Source: Dysgonomonas sp. Marseille-P4361 | GTDB lineage: Bacteria > Bacteroidota > Bacteroidia > Bacteroidales > Dysgonomonadaceae | Assembly: GCF_900343125.1 (NCBI RefSeq) | Contig: NZ_OPYL01000001.1 | Coordinates: 829,886 to 893,885, forward strand | Direction: 5' to 3' | Length of the DNA: 64,000 bases | Shown: piece after piece, positions 18,327 to 27,897 of the stretch | How positions within the stretch are numbered: the stretch's first letter is position 1 | How the letters are laid out: every line of letters starts with the position of its first letter | Notes under the pieces: model-generated | What the model was told of the DNA's origin: nothing | Database searches by the model: none | The model's input: only the letters and a program-made list of their open reading frames with translations | Program-made: the position numbers and the translations under genes

Positions 18327-18845
18327 ATGGCAGGAGTTAACAATAAAATAAAAACGACTAACGACATCGAATTAAAAGATAGACTTGTTGCTATCAACCG
18401 TGTTACTAAAGTAACAAAAGGAGGTCGTACTTTCAGCTTTGCTGCTATCGTAGTTGTTGGTAACGAAGATGGTATAGTAGGCTGGGGGCTAGGAAAAGCC
18501 GGTGAGGTTACTACAGCCATTGCTAAAGGAGTTGAAGCTGCAAAGAAAAACCTTATCAAAGTTCCAGTGTTAAAAGGAACAGTACCTCACGAACAAGAAG
18601 CTCGCTTCTCAGGGTCAGAAGTAATGATCCGTCCAGCTGCTCCGGGTACAGGAGTAAAAGCAGGGGGTGCGATGCGTGCTGTACTTGAGAGTGTAGGTAT
18701 TACAGATGTATTAGCTAAATCTAAAGGATCATCTAACCCTCATAACTTGGTTAAAGCTACAATAGAAGCTTTAGGCGAGTTGAGAGACCCTTATACTGTT
18801 GCTCAAAACAGAGGTGTTTCATTAGAAAAAGTGTTTAAAGGTTAA
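18327..18845 (+). CDS. rpsE: 30S ribosomal protein S5 (uS5)
   Basis: 172 residues, involved in decoding fidelity and the mRNA entry channel. [20 protein letters not shown] is the RNA-binding N-terminal domain, followed by [40 protein letters not shown] and [18 protein letters not shown]. Starts 5 bp after rplR. Confidence 0.98.
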   Translation: MAGVNNKIKTTNDIELKDRLVAINRVTKVTKGGRTFSFAAIVVVGNEDGIVGWGLGKAGEVTTAIAKGVEAAKKNLIKVPVLKGTVPHEQEARFSGSEVMIRPAAPGTGVKAGGAMRAVLESVGITDVLAKSKGSSNPHNLVKATIEALGELRDPYTVAQNRGVSLEKVFKG

Positions 18846-18863
18846 TTTGCAAAGAAAATTATT

Positions 18864-19040
18864 ATGGCAAAAATTAAAGTTAAACAAGTAAAAAGCAGAA
18901 TCAAAAGTCCGATAGATCAAAAGAGAACCTTAGATGCTCTAGGTCTTAAGAAATTGAATCGTGTTGTAGAACACGAAGATACACCTGCTATCAGAGGGAT
19001 GATCAACAAAGTAAACCATTTGGTTACTATTGTAGAGTAA
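18864..19040 (+). CDS. rpmD: 50S ribosomal protein L30 (uL30)
   Basis: 58 residues, found by direct reading in the gap between rpsE and rplO. It begins MAKIKVKQVKSRIKSP and continues DQKRTLDALGLKKLNRVV, then DTPAIRGMINKVNHLVTI near the end. Length, sequence and position in the spc segment all fit L30. ATG at 18864, TAA at 19038-19040. Confidence 0.95.
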   Translation: MAKIKVKQVKSRIKSPIDQKRTLDALGLKKLNRVVEHEDTPAIRGMINKVNHLVTIVE

Positions 19041-19073
19041 ATTTAGTTTAGTAAGATAAAAAAATATAAAAAT

Positions 19074-19523
19074 ATGAGTTTATCAAATTTGAGACCAGCA
19101 GAAGGTTCTACTAAGACAAGAAAAAGAATAGGACGTGGTCCAGGTTCTGGTCTAGGTGGTACTTCTACAAGAGGTCATAAAGGAGCTAAATCCAGATCTG
19201 GTTATTCAAAGAAAATCGGATTTGAAGGAGGACAGATGCCAATTCAACGTCGTCTTCCTAAATTCGGATTCAAGAATATCAACCGTATCGAGTTTAAAGG
19301 TATTAATCTTGATGTTTTGCAACGCTTAGCTGATGCTAAACAATTAACAAAGATTGACCATCAAACATTGGTTGATGCTGGATTTGTTTCAACAAATCAG
19401 CTAGTTAAGATTCTTGGAAACGGAGCTGTTACTAGTAAGATTGATGTAGAAGCTCATGCTTTTTCTAAAACAGCAGAGGCTGCTATTCAAGCTGCAGGTG
19501 GAACAGTAACAAAACTGAAGTAA
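19074..19523 (+). CDS. rplO: 50S ribosomal protein L15 (uL15)
   Basis: 149 residues, late assembly protein. MSLSNLRPAEGSTKTRKRIG, RGPGSGLGGTSTRGHKGAKS and FEGGQMPIQRRLPKFGFKN are diagnostic, and the C-terminal half is a typical L15/L18e fold. Only one base lies between its stop and the secY ATG. Confidence 0.98.
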   Translation: MSLSNLRPAEGSTKTRKRIGRGPGSGLGGTSTRGHKGAKSRSGYSKKIGFEGGQMPIQRRLPKFGFKNINRIEFKGINLDVLQRLADAKQLTKIDHQTLVDAGFVSTNQLVKILGNGAVTSKIDVEAHAFSKTAEAAIQAAGGTVTKLK

Positions 19524-19524
19524 G

Positions 19525-20841
19525 ATGGGATTAGTAAAAACACTAGAAAATATATGGAAGATTGAGGATCTGAGAAAAAGGATTCTCACAACCTTCTTTT
19601 TCGTAGTGATCTATCGCTTCGGAGTTCATATTATCCTACCAGGAGTAAATCCTGCAGAACTAGAGAATTTGCACTCTATGGCTGCCGGAGGTCTACTTGG
19701 TATTTTGGATATGTTCTCGGGAGGTGCGTTTGCTAACGCTTCCATCTTTGCATTAGGTATCATGCCATATATATCTGCATCCATTGTGATGCAGCTTCTT
19801 GGTATGGCATTACCTTACTTCCAAAAACTGCAAAGAGAAGGAGAGAGTGGACGTACTAAGATGAACCAATATACACGTTATCTAACAGTAGCTATTTTGC
19901 TATTCCAAGGACCTGCCTATTTGTTAGGTGCTCTTGGACCGGCAGCTCCTACTACATGGCAATTTTTAGTACCTTCTACAATAATACTTGCAGGGGGTAG
20001 TATGTTTGTCTTATGGTTAGGAGAGCGCATAACAGATAAAGGTATAGGTAATGGTATTTCATTTATTATTCTTGTAGGTATCATAGCTCGTCTACCTCTA
20101 GCCCTTATTGGAGAGTTCAACTCTCGTCTTGATAATCCGGCAGGAGGTCTGATCATGTTCCTATTAGAAATAGTAGTGCTATTACTTATTGTATGTGGTG
20201 CAATCCTATTAGTTCAAGGTACTCGTAGAATTCCTGTGCAATATGCAAAAAGAGTTGTAGGGAATAAACAATACGGAGGTGCTCGTCAGTATATACCATT
20301 AAAAGTAAATGCTGCTAACGTGATGCCGATCATTTTTGCTCAGGCAATTATGTTCGTTCCAATTACAATAGCAGGATTCTCTACAGATCAAAGTGGATTC
20401 TGGGGATCTTTTATGGATCATACTAGTGTTGCTTATAATGTTGTATTTGCAATCTTGATTATAGCTTTCACTTGGTTCTATACTGCGGTGACTATTAACC
20501 CTGTACAAATGGCGGATGAATTGAAGCGTAATAATGGTTTTATTCCGGGTATCAAACCAGGGAAGAAAACAGCAGATTACATTGATTCTATTATGTCGCG
20601 TATAACATTTCCAGGGTCATTGTTCTTGGCGCTAGTTGCTATCCTTCCTGCATTTGCGAGTTATTTCGGTGTAAGCCGTGAGTTCTCTCAATTCTTTGGA
20701 GGTACATCGTTGCTAATTCTTGTCGGAGTTGTTCTTGATACGTTACAACAAATCGAGAGTCACTTGTTGATGAGACATTATGATGGTTTACTAAAATCAG
20801 GAAGAATTAAAGGCCGTTCAGGTTCAATAGCTGCTTATTAA
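19525..20841 (+). CDS. secY: Protein translocase subunit SecY
   Basis: 438 residues with ten membrane segments, the channel of the Sec translocon. Diagnostic parts are the N-terminal FFVVIYRFGVHIILPGV, the GILDMFSGGAFANASIFALG plug region, ASIVMQLLG, GNGISFIILVGI, the cytoplasmic loop with QGTRRIPVQYAKR, and PGIKPGKKTADYI before TM9. It directly follows rplO (one base apart) and precedes map, the usual order in this phylum. Confidence 0.97.
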   Translation: MGLVKTLENIWKIEDLRKRILTTFFFVVIYRFGVHIILPGVNPAELENLHSMAAGGLLGILDMFSGGAFANASIFALGIMPYISASIVMQLLGMALPYFQKLQREGESGRTKMNQYTRYLTVAILLFQGPAYLLGALGPAAPTTWQFLVPSTIILAGGSMFVLWLGERITDKGIGNGISFIILVGIIARLPLALIGEFNSRLDNPAGGLIMFLLEIVVLLLIVCGAILLVQGTRRIPVQYAKRVVGNKQYGGARQYIPLKVNAANVMPIIFAQAIMFVPITIAGFSTDQSGFWGSFMDHTSVAYNVVFAILIIAFTWFYTAVTINPVQMADELKRNNGFIPGIKPGKKTADYIDSIMSRITFPGSLFLALVAILPAFASYFGVSREFSQFFGGTSLLILVGVVLDTLQQIESHLLMRHYDGLLKSGRIKGRSGSIAAY

Positions 20842-20855
20842 GAAAGAATAGAAAA

Positions 20856-21638
20856 ATGATATTTCTAAAGACAGACGAAGAAATCGAATTGATGCGTGAA
20901 GCAAATCGCCTTGTGGGAATGACACAAGGTGAGCTTGCTAAACATATTAAGCCCGGAATTACAACATTATCTTTGGATAAAATAGCCGAAGAGTTTATTC
21001 GTGATCATGGAGCCATTCCATCTTTTTTAGGATATAATGGATTCCCTTATTCACTGTGTATCTCGGTTAATGAAAATGTGGTTCATGGTTTTCCTTCAGA
21101 CTATGTATTGAAGGATGGCGATATCATCTCTGTTGATTGCGGTACCGAAAAAAATGGCTTTTGTGGAGACTCAGCATATACATTTTGTGTAGGTGAGGTT
21201 TCAGAAGAGGTTAAGAGTTTGCTTAGAACAACAAAGGAATCTTTGTACTTAGGAATAGAGAAAGCTATAGCAGGAAATCGTGTTGGTGATATTGGCGATG
21301 CAGTTCAAACTTATTGTGAAAAACGTGGTTATTCAGTTGTTCGTGAATTAGTGGGTCATGGTATTGGCCGTAAGATGCACGAATCGCCAGAAGTACCTAA
21401 CTATGGAAAACGCGGAACAGGCCCTTTGTTAAAGAAGGGAATGTGTATTGCTATAGAACCTATGATTAACATGGGAAGCAAAAATGTAGTTTTCGAAAGT
21501 GATGGATGGACAGTAAGAACTAGAGATCGTAAACCATCAGCTCATTTCGAGCATACAGTAGCTATTCGTGAAGGGAAAGCAGATATTTTATCAACCTTCG
21601 AATATGTAGAAGCTATTTTAGGAGATAAAGCAATCTAA
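20856..21638 (+). CDS. map: Methionine aminopeptidase, type I
   Basis: 260 residues. Removes the initiator methionine from nascent proteins. The metal-binding pita-bread fold is complete: HGFPSDYVLKDGDIISVDCG and GDSAYTF supply the two aspartates, VGHGIGRKMHESP the histidine, and AIEPMIN and FEHTVAI the two glutamates. It has no N-terminal zinc-finger extension, which gives the short bacterial type Ia length. It lies between secY and infA. Confidence 0.97.
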   Translation: MIFLKTDEEIELMREANRLVGMTQGELAKHIKPGITTLSLDKIAEEFIRDHGAIPSFLGYNGFPYSLCISVNENVVHGFPSDYVLKDGDIISVDCGTEKNGFCGDSAYTFCVGEVSEEVKSLLRTTKESLYLGIEKAIAGNRVGDIGDAVQTYCEKRGYSVVRELVGHGIGRKMHESPEVPNYGKRGTGPLLKKGMCIAIEPMINMGSKNVVFESDGWTVRTRDRKPSAHFEHTVAIREGKADILSTFEYVEAILGDKAI

Positions 21639-21652
21639 ATCATTAAAATTAT

Positions 21653-21871
21653 ATGGCTAAACAAGCAGCAATAGAACAAGACGGAGTAATCATAGAAGCA
21701 CTATCAAATGCAATGTTTCGTGTAGAGTTAGAAAACGGACACGAAATTACAGCACATATCTCAGGAAAGATGCGTATGCATTATATTAAGATCCTTCCAG
21801 GAGATAGGGTACGTGTAGAAATGTCTCCTTATGATTTAAGTAAGGGACGAATTTCATTCAGATACAAATAA
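21653..21871 (+). CDS. infA: Translation initiation factor IF-1
   Basis: 72 residues, single OB-fold protein that blocks the A site during initiation. [57 protein letters not shown] and [13 protein letters not shown] cover the whole family sequence. Starts 14 bp after map. Confidence 0.98.
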   Translation: MAKQAAIEQDGVIIEALSNAMFRVELENGHEITAHISGKMRMHYIKILPGDRVRVEMSPYDLSKGRISFRYK

Positions 21872-21883
21872 AAAAACAAAGAT

Positions 21884-22000
21884 ATGAAAGTAAGAGCATC
21901 ATTGAAGAAGCGTACTGCCGATTGCAAAATTGTAAGAAGAAAAGGTCGCTTATATGTAATTAACAAAAAAAATCCTAAGTTCAAGCAACGTCAAGGATAA
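21884..22000 (+). CDS. rpmJ: 50S ribosomal protein L36 (bL36), zinc-free form
   Basis: 38 residues, read directly in the gap between infA and rpsM. It starts [19 protein letters not shown] and ends [12 protein letters not shown]. The single cysteine means the CxxC zinc ribbon of the common form is absent. ATG at 21884, TAA at 21998-22000. Confidence 0.95.
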   Translation: MKVRASLKKRTADCKIVRRKGRLYVINKKNPKFKQRQG

Positions 22001-22033
22001 TTTATTAATTTTGCAAATTAATCTAAATAATAT

Positions 22034-22414
22034 ATGGCAATAAGAATAGTTGGGGTCGATTTACCACAAAATAAGAGAGGCGAGATTGCTTTAACTTATA
22101 TATATGGTATCGGACGTAGTGCTGCTAATACAATACTAGAAAAAGCAGGCGTTGACAGAGACATCAAAGTGAAAGACTGGACTGATGATCAAGCAGCTAG
22201 CGTGCGTGAAATAATCGCAGCAGAATTTAAAGTTGAAGGAGATCTACGTTCTGAAGTACAACTAAACATCAAACGTTTGATGGATATTGGTTGTTATAGA
22301 GGTATCCGCCACCGTGTAGGATTACCTTTGAGAGGTCAAAGCACTAAGAATAATGCCCGTACACGTAAGGGAAGAAAGAAAACTGTTGCTAACAAGAAAA
22401 AAGCTACAAAATAA
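22034..22414 (+). CDS. rpsM: 30S ribosomal protein S13 (uS13)
   Basis: 126 residues, 30S head protein contacting the P-site tRNA and bridge B1. [56 protein letters not shown] and [15 protein letters not shown] are diagnostic. Start of the alpha segment, 33 bp after rpmJ. Confidence 0.98.
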   Translation: MAIRIVGVDLPQNKRGEIALTYIYGIGRSAANTILEKAGVDRDIKVKDWTDDQAASVREIIAAEFKVEGDLRSEVQLNIKRLMDIGCYRGIRHRVGLPLRGQSTKNNARTRKGRKKTVANKKKATK

Positions 22415-22426
22415 TTAAAATTTGAT

Positions 22427-22816
22427 ATGGCAAAAAAAACAGTCGCAGCTAAAAAAAGAAATGTAAAAGTGGACGCTATCGGCGAAGCTCACATACATTC
22501 TTCTTTTAACAACATCATTATTTCATTGACGAATAATGACGGCCAGGTTATTAGCTGGTCATCAGCAGGGAAAATGGGTTTCAGAAGTTCAAAAAAGAAT
22601 ACCCCATATGCAGCTCAAATGGCAGCATCTGATTGCGCTAAAGTTGCATTCGATCTAGGACTAAGAAAAGTAAAAGTGTATGTGAAAGGACCAGGAAACG
22701 GACGTGAGTCTGCTATCCGTACTATACATGCAGCAGGAATTGAAGTAAGCGAAATTGTAGATGTTACGCCACTACCTCATAATGGCTGTCGTCCTCCAAA
22801 ACACAGAAGAGTTTAA
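22427..22816 (+). CDS. rpsK: 30S ribosomal protein S11 (uS11)
   Basis: 129 residues, platform protein near the E site. [56 protein letters not shown] and the end [18 protein letters not shown] are complete. Starts 12 bp after rpsM; a 110-bp structured gap separates it from rpsD. Confidence 0.98.
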   Translation: MAKKTVAAKKRNVKVDAIGEAHIHSSFNNIIISLTNNDGQVISWSSAGKMGFRSSKKNTPYAAQMAASDCAKVAFDLGLRKVKVYVKGPGNGRESAIRTIHAAGIEVSEIVDVTPLPHNGCRPPKHRRV

Positions 22817-22839
22817 TTAAATTAGAAAATTGAAATCTA

Positions 22840-22894
22840 AGATTGTGATTTTGATTACAAGTATACCCTCTCTGTAATCGCGGCTGCACAATTT
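22840..22894 (+). promoter_or_regulatory. Nested-stem leader ahead of rpsD, candidate S4 autoregulatory site
   Basis: Two nested perfect stems: outer ATTGTG/CACAAT (22842-22847, 22887-22892), extendable by a G-U and an A-U pair to 22840 and 22894, and inner GATTACA/TGTAATC (22853-22859, 22873-22879). They leave a 13-nt apical loop (22860-22872) and an asymmetric internal loop (ATTTT against GCGGCTG). This is the only long gap inside the alpha segment and ends 32 nt before rpsD, whose product is a known autoregulator in other bacteria. The structure is visible; the function is inferred. Confidence 0.55.
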
Positions 22895-22926
22895 AAGCTT
22901 TCGTCAATTATTAATTAGAAAAGAAA

Positions 22927-23535
22927 ATGGCAAGATATACTGGACCAAAATCAAAAATCGCCCGTAAATTCGGAGAGCCAATATTCGGACCTGATAAAGT
23001 TCTTTCTAAAAAGAATTATCCTCCGGGACAACATGGTAACGGAAGAAAGAAAAAATCATCTGAGTATGGAATTCAATTGCGTGAAAAGCAAAAAGCAAAA
23101 TACACTTATGGTGTGCTTGAAAGACAATTCCGCAACATGTTTGACAAAGCATTGTCTTCACGTGGAATTACAGGTGAAGTGTTGTTACAAATGTTAGAAT
23201 CAAGATTAGATAATGTTGTTTACCGTTTAGGTATCGCTCCTACAAGAGCAGCAGCTCGTCAGCTTGTTTCTCATCGTCATATTGTTGTAGATGGAAAGGT
23301 TGTAAACATACCTTCATATTCAGTAAAACCTGGACAACTAATTGGAGTTCGCGAAAAATCTAAATCTTTAGAAGTTGTTAGCGAAGCATTGTCTGGTTTC
23401 AATCACAGCAAATACCCTTGGATCGAGTGGGATCAATCAGCTATGACAGGTAAATATCTTCATATCCCTGAAAGAGCAGATATCCCAGAAAATATTAAAG
23501 AACAGTTGATCGTAGAGTTGTATTCTAAAAATTAA
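22927..23535 (+). CDS. rpsD: 30S ribosomal protein S4 (uS4), zinc-free form
   Basis: 202 residues. Primary binder of 16S rRNA and assembly initiator; autoregulator in E. coli and B. subtilis. The N-terminus [21 protein letters not shown] lacks the zinc-binding cysteines. The S4 RNA-binding domain is at about 90-155 ([33 protein letters not shown], in blocks). The C-terminal ends in [13 protein letters not shown] nested-stem leader precedes it. Confidence 0.98.
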   Translation: MARYTGPKSKIARKFGEPIFGPDKVLSKKNYPPGQHGNGRKKKSSEYGIQLREKQKAKYTYGVLERQFRNMFDKALSSRGITGEVLLQMLESRLDNVVYRLGIAPTRAAARQLVSHRHIVVDGKVVNIPSYSVKPGQLIGVREKSKSLEVVSEALSGFNHSKYPWIEWDQSAMTGKYLHIPERADIPENIKEQLIVELYSKN

Positions 23536-23543
23536 TTAAATTC

Positions 23544-24536
23544 ATGGCTATATTAGCATTTCAAAAACCGGATAAAGTATTGATGTTAGAAGCGGATGAT
23601 TTCTTCGGAAAGTTCGAATTTCGTCCGTTAGAACCAGGATATGGTATTACTGTAGGTAATGCTTTACGCCGTATTCTTCTTTCATCTCTAGAAGGTTTTG
23701 CTATCACTTCTATAAAGATCGATGGTGTTGAGCATGAATTTGCCACAGTACCAGGTGTTATAGAAGATGTTACAAACATCATACTGAACTTGAAACAAGT
23801 TCGTTTTAAGCAAATCGTAGAAGAGATCGAGAATGAGAAGGTAAGTATTACTGTCTCAGGCACTGAAGTTTTCAAAGCCGGAGATATAGGAAAACACCTA
23901 TCAGGATTTGAAGTATTGAACCCAGATCTTGAAATTTGTCATCTAGATAAGAATGCAAGCTTCCAAATCGAGTTGAATATTAACAAAGGCCGTGGGTATG
24001 TTCCTGCTGATGAAAATCGCAATCTGTCCGACGATGTTAATGTTATAGCTATTGATTCTATTTATACTCCGATCCGTAATGTGAAATATGCGATAGAAAA
24101 CTATCGTGTAGAACAAAAAACGGACTATGAGAAACTTGTTATAGAAATAGCGACCGATGGGTCTATTCATCCAAAAGAAGCTTTGAAAGAAGCCGCTAAG
24201 ATTCTTATACATCACTTCATGTTGTTCTCGGATGAGAAAATACTTCTTGAACAAAATGAGTCTGATGGAAATGAAGAATTCGACGAAGAAATTCTACACA
24301 TGCGTCAACTGTTGAAGACTAAACTGGCAGATATGAGTCTATCAGTTCGTGCTCTTAACTGTTTGAAATCAGCAGAAGTAGAAACTTTAGGAGAATTAGT
24401 TCAGTTCAATAAGAACGACCTTCTTAAATTCAGAAACTTTGGTAAGAAATCTCTTACTGAGCTTGACGAATTATTAGATGGCTTGAGCTTATCTTTCGGA
24501 ATGGATATTTCTAAATATAAATTAGATAAAGATTAG
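23544..24536 (+). CDS. rpoA: RNA polymerase subunit alpha
   Basis: 330 residues. Residues 1-230 form the dimerisation domain ([41 protein letters not shown] in blocks, [14 protein letters not shown]). The flexible linker is at 230-255, and residues 255-325 are the C-terminal domain with [19 protein letters not shown] and [17 protein letters not shown]. It binds the rest of the polymerase and upstream DNA or activators. Starts 8 bp after rpsD. Confidence 0.98.
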   Translation: MAILAFQKPDKVLMLEADDFFGKFEFRPLEPGYGITVGNALRRILLSSLEGFAITSIKIDGVEHEFATVPGVIEDVTNIILNLKQVRFKQIVEEIENEKVSITVSGTEVFKAGDIGKHLSGFEVLNPDLEICHLDKNASFQIELNINKGRGYVPADENRNLSDDVNVIAIDSIYTPIRNVKYAIENYRVEQKTDYEKLVIEIATDGSIHPKEALKEAAKILIHHFMLFSDEKILLEQNESDGNEEFDEEILHMRQLLKTKLADMSLSVRALNCLKSAEVETLGELVQFNKNDLLKFRNFGKKSLTELDELLDGLSLSFGMDISKYKLDKD

Positions 24537-24544
24537 TAAGCGAC

Positions 24545-25102
24545 ATGAGACATAATAAAAAAATTAATCACTTAGGGCGTAAGAGTGCACATAGAAATGC
24601 TATGTTGTCGAACATGTGTGCATCTTTGATTCTTAGTCCTAACAAACGTATCTTCACGACGGTTGCTAAGGCAAAAGCGTTGAAGAAGGTTGTAGAGCCA
24701 ATCATCACAAAATCAAAAGAGGATACAACTCATTCAAGACGTTTGGTTTTCCAAACTTTGCAAAACAAGGTTGCTGTAACTGAATTGTTCCAGAATGTAT
24801 CTCAAAAAGTAGCAGATCGTCCAGGTGGATATACTCGTATTATCAAAACTGGTAATCGTCTTGGAGACAATGCTGCAATGTGTTTTATCGAGTTGGTAGA
24901 CTACAACGAGAATATGTTGAAAGAGAAGAAAGCTGCAGCTAAGGGAAGAACTCGTAGATCTAAGAAAAAAGATGTAGAGGCTCCTGTAGAAGCTAAAGAA
25001 ACAGCAAAAAAAGCTAAAGCAGAGGAAGTAGAAGCTAAAGCAGAAGAGGTTGTAGAAACCAAAGCTCCAGCAACTGAAGAAGCTCCAAAGACAGAGGAAT
25101 AA
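24545..25102 (+). CDS. rplQ: 50S ribosomal protein L17 (bL17) with acidic/Lys-Ala tail
   Basis: 185 residues against 127 in E. coli. The first ~120 residues are normal L17 ([58 protein letters not shown]). The last ~60 residues are low-complexity, made of Lys, Ala and Glu ([14 protein letters not shown] type), and probably disordered. Such tails occur in this phylum. Last gene of the supercluster; a strong terminator follows after 21 bp. Confidence 0.97.
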   Translation: MRHNKKINHLGRKSAHRNAMLSNMCASLILSPNKRIFTTVAKAKALKKVVEPIITKSKEDTTHSRRLVFQTLQNKVAVTELFQNVSQKVADRPGGYTRIIKTGNRLGDNAAMCFIELVDYNENMLKEKKAAAKGRTRRSKKKDVEAPVEAKETAKKAKAEEVEAKAEEVVETKAPATEEAPKTEE

Positions 25103-25123
25103 TAATAGAATCTGTATATAAAG

Positions 25124-25157
25124 AAAAAGTATCCTATGAAAATAGGATACTTTTTTG
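25124..25157 (+). terminator. Intrinsic terminator of the ribosomal supercluster
   Basis: A 13-bp stem (AAAAAGTATCCTA, 25124-25136, with its complement at 25142-25154) closes a 5-nt loop and ends in six T followed by GTTTT. It sits right after rplQ. Confidence 0.93.
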
Positions 25158-25175
25158 TTTTATAGCTAATAAAAT

Positions 25176-25194
25176 GCCCTTCAGAGAGAAGGGC
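25176..25194 (-). terminator. Second hairpin after rplQ, possible pbpC terminator
   Basis: GCCCTTC/GAAGGGC (25176-25182, 25188-25194) with a 5-nt loop. On the minus strand it is followed by ATTTTATT, so it may end the pbpC transcript about 210 bp after the pbpC stop. The T-run is weak. Confidence 0.5.
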
Positions 25195-25402
25195 TAGCTT
25201 CATTGTGGTTTTGAATGTGTGTGCGTTGTTGTGAGTTTTGTTTGTGTTGTTTGTGTTAAAATTGGGAAGCCATACACAAGTAAGTTTTCACTTGTATATA
25301 TAAGATGTATGTTTAGGTAAAACGTTGCATTAGAATTTAAAAGAAGGATAGTTAAATTTAGTTAAACAGTGTAATTCGCCTATAACGAGCTAATTGATGA
25401 AT

Positions 25403-27796
25403 TTATTTTACATAGAATTTTATAGATATACTATTTCCACTTTCGTCTACAACGGTAAGTTTATGCTCTCCCTTTGCAGGAGAGTAATCCTTTTTATGAA
25501 AGTCCTTAGTCTCGCCAATGTATTTATTATCCAGATGCCAAAATACACGATGATGTGGAGTACGATGTGCTAACTCGAATACAACTTTACCGGGTGAGCC
25601 ATCCAACTGTTTAGGTAAATTTATGACAGCATTGTAATATGGATAAATAAACTCCATGGGTTTGATCGTCAATTCCTTTTTACATTCGGGAGAATATGGC
25701 GGAAGGGTTTTGTAATCAGAGTGATGAGCCTTGTAATACCATTCCCAAGTAGGAGGGAGTATGAACCATGAAGTATGAATAATGCCTCTTTTCCCGGCAC
25801 AGTTTTCATAAACTTGATATGCTCGGTCTTCGGATAGGTGTACTAGCTTATGATATGAACAAGCTTGTCCTTCTAATCCTTTTCTCATAATCCATGTAGT
25901 ATCAATCGATGATTCTGGACAATTAATTCCTCTGAGGTGTCCGCTATCACGGCATATTTCAGTAGCTATCAGATCTTCTTCCGGTTTTTGAAACCACCTT
26001 CCTCGTGGTAATGCATTAAATATATCAAACATAACCATTCCTGCTGTGCGAGCGCCTGTTAAACCCGGACGTCCTTCTCCGTCCGAATTCCCAACCCATA
26101 CACCTACAACATATCTTGAATTTAGTCCTACAGCCCATCCATCTCTGAAACCAAAACTAGTACCTGTTTTCCAAGCAATCTTTTGCATTGAAGGGATAGA
26201 TTTCCAATCAATTTCTTCAGGTCTGTTAACATTAGTTAGAGCATCGAAGGTTTGCCATATTGCGCCTGCTGAAAATAGCGGAGAATATATCCTATCTCCT
26301 TTTTTATTATTATTCTCATTTGCAATGTAGGAAGGAGGCTCTATTTCGAAGTATCGTCCCTCTTCGTTGAAGAAGTTTAGCTGTTGAGCCATCTGTAAAT
26401 ACATATAGCTGATATCCCATAATTTCCCTTCTGCTCCACCTAACACGAGCGAAAGTCCATAGCTTTCGGCTGGTCTGTTTAAAGAGGTGAGTCCAGCCTT
26501 TTTTAAGATATTGTAAAATTTGGGGACACTGTATTGACGGAGGGAAACAACAAATGGAACATTTAGAGAGCGTGCAAGAGCTTCGGATGCATGTACTGCT
26601 CCATCATATTGAAGACTGTAGTTTTTTGGAGCAAAACCGCTTAAATTGACTGGAATGTCGGGTAATAATTGCTCGGGGAGTAGTTGTCCTTCTTGTAACA
26701 TAGCGCAATATAAAAAAGGCTTCAAGATACTGCCGGTACTTCGAGGTGCTTGTATGACATCGACCTGATTGCCTGATAGATTTTTATCGAAGTGTACATT
26801 TCCACAATAAGCGACAACCTCATTCTTCTGGATGTCGAAAATTAAGGCTGCTATGTTATTTATCCCATTTTGTGCAAATTCGGCATTCCATCTATTAAGG
26901 ATTGTTTCTGTTCGTTCCTGCTGAATTTTATCGATAGTAGTTGTAATGTGCTTTCCTCCGTTTTCTTGATATATACGTGTAACTAAGTGAGGTGCTGTTT
27001 GCGGTAAAGCGTAGGGGTGGGGAGGAAGAGGTTCTGAAATTGCCAACTCATAATCTACCTCATTGAGAATATTCTCTTCCTGAAGTCTCTTTAAGAGTCT
27101 ATTTCTTTTATTTAGCAGTTTGTTCCTGTTTCGCCCAAAGTGCATGAGAGAAGGGGAGTTTGGCAGTACGGCTAATGTCGCAGCTTCTGCCCACGATAAC
27201 GTGGCAGGGCTATGCCCAAAATAACGCCACGACGCAGCTTCAATGCCTACAACATTTCCTCCCATAGGGGCATGTGATGCATATAAAGAAAGTATCTCGT
27301 TTTTGGATAAAGAAAACTCAAGGCGCGTAGCAAGGATCATTTCAATGAATTTCTCACCAAAAGTTCTGTCTTGGTTGCGAGACATACGGATAACTTGCAT
27401 TGTAACTGTACTTGCCCCACTGACGATAGAGCCCTTGCTTACATTTTGCTTGATGGCTCGTCCTATTGCTAAAGGATTAACTCCCCAATGTTTATAAAAG
27501 TGTTTATCCTCAAACTCCATGAGGCAAATCTTGTATTTGTCGGGGATAGAATCGTTTTCGGGGAAGCGCCATTGCTGATCATCTGCTATTCTGGCTCCGA
27601 GTAAGTCTCCGTGTTTGTCGGAGACAACTGTACTATAAGGAACATTGAAAAGTGGTGAAGGGAGGCTGAATATATACCAGATAAGTAAGATGAAAAAAAC
27701 AGGAATCCCTGTTCGATATTTTAATTTACTTTTCTTGTATTTATCGAAGAGAGAGATAATATGTGTTTTTATAATTTGTAGTTGGTGCTTATTCAT
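25403..27796 (-). CDS. pbpC: Penicillin-binding protein 1C
   Basis: 797-residue bifunctional peptidoglycan synthase. One membrane anchor lies at about 31-46. The glycosyltransferase domain (about 55-235) has the EDKHFYKHWG motif with catalytic Glu96 and SGASTVTMQ. The transpeptidase domain (about 300-570) has Ser356-Ile-Leu-Lys359, Ser410-Leu-Asn412 and Lys543-Thr-Gly545. The C-terminal ~90 residues (from about PGKVVFELAHRTPHH) match the PBP1C-specific C-terminal domain. pbpC often sits beside a large alpha-2-macroglobulin gene; none is adjacent here. Confidence 0.93.
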   Translation of the reverse strand: MNKHQLQIIKTHIISLFDKYKKSKLKYRTGIPVFFILLIWYIFSLPSPLFNVPYSTVVSDKHGDLLGARIADDQQWRFPENDSIPDKYKICLMEFEDKHFYKHWGVNPLAIGRAIKQNVSKGSIVSGASTVTMQVIRMSRNQDRTFGEKFIEMILATRLEFSLSKNEILSLYASHAPMGGNVVGIEAASWRYFGHSPATLSWAEAATLAVLPNSPSLMHFGRNRNKLLNKRNRLLKRLQEENILNEVDYELAISEPLPPHPYALPQTAPHLVTRIYQENGGKHITTTIDKIQQERTETILNRWNAEFAQNGINNIAALIFDIQKNEVVAYCGNVHFDKNLSGNQVDVIQAPRSTGSILKPFLYCAMLQEGQLLPEQLLPDIPVNLSGFAPKNYSLQYDGAVHASEALARSLNVPFVVSLRQYSVPKFYNILKKAGLTSLNRPAESYGLSLVLGGAEGKLWDISYMYLQMAQQLNFFNEEGRYFEIEPPSYIANENNNKKGDRIYSPLFSAGAIWQTFDALTNVNRPEEIDWKSIPSMQKIAWKTGTSFGFRDGWAVGLNSRYVVGVWVGNSDGEGRPGLTGARTAGMVMFDIFNALPRGRWFQKPEEDLIATEICRDSGHLRGINCPESSIDTTWIMRKGLEGQACSYHKLVHLSEDRAYQVYENCAGKRGIIHTSWFILPPTWEWYYKAHHSDYKTLPPYSPECKKELTIKPMEFIYPYYNAVINLPKQLDGSPGKVVFELAHRTPHHRVFWHLDNKYIGETKDFHKKDYSPAKGEHKLTVVDESGNSISIKFYVK

Positions 27797-27825
27797 GCAT
27801 ATAATCGGATGAAAGCTTGTTCACA

Positions 27826-27833
27826 CAAATGTA
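27826..27833 (-). promoter_or_regulatory. -7 box of the pbpC promoter
   Basis: On the minus strand the site reads TACATTTG, matching TAnnTTTG, 29 bp before the pbpC ATG. No well-placed -33 TTTG is visible. Confidence 0.45.
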
Positions 27834-27897
27834 ATAAAAAGAAAATAGCCTTGAGGCTTTATTGAATGAAAGAAAATAGAATGATAAAATGTTTTCT

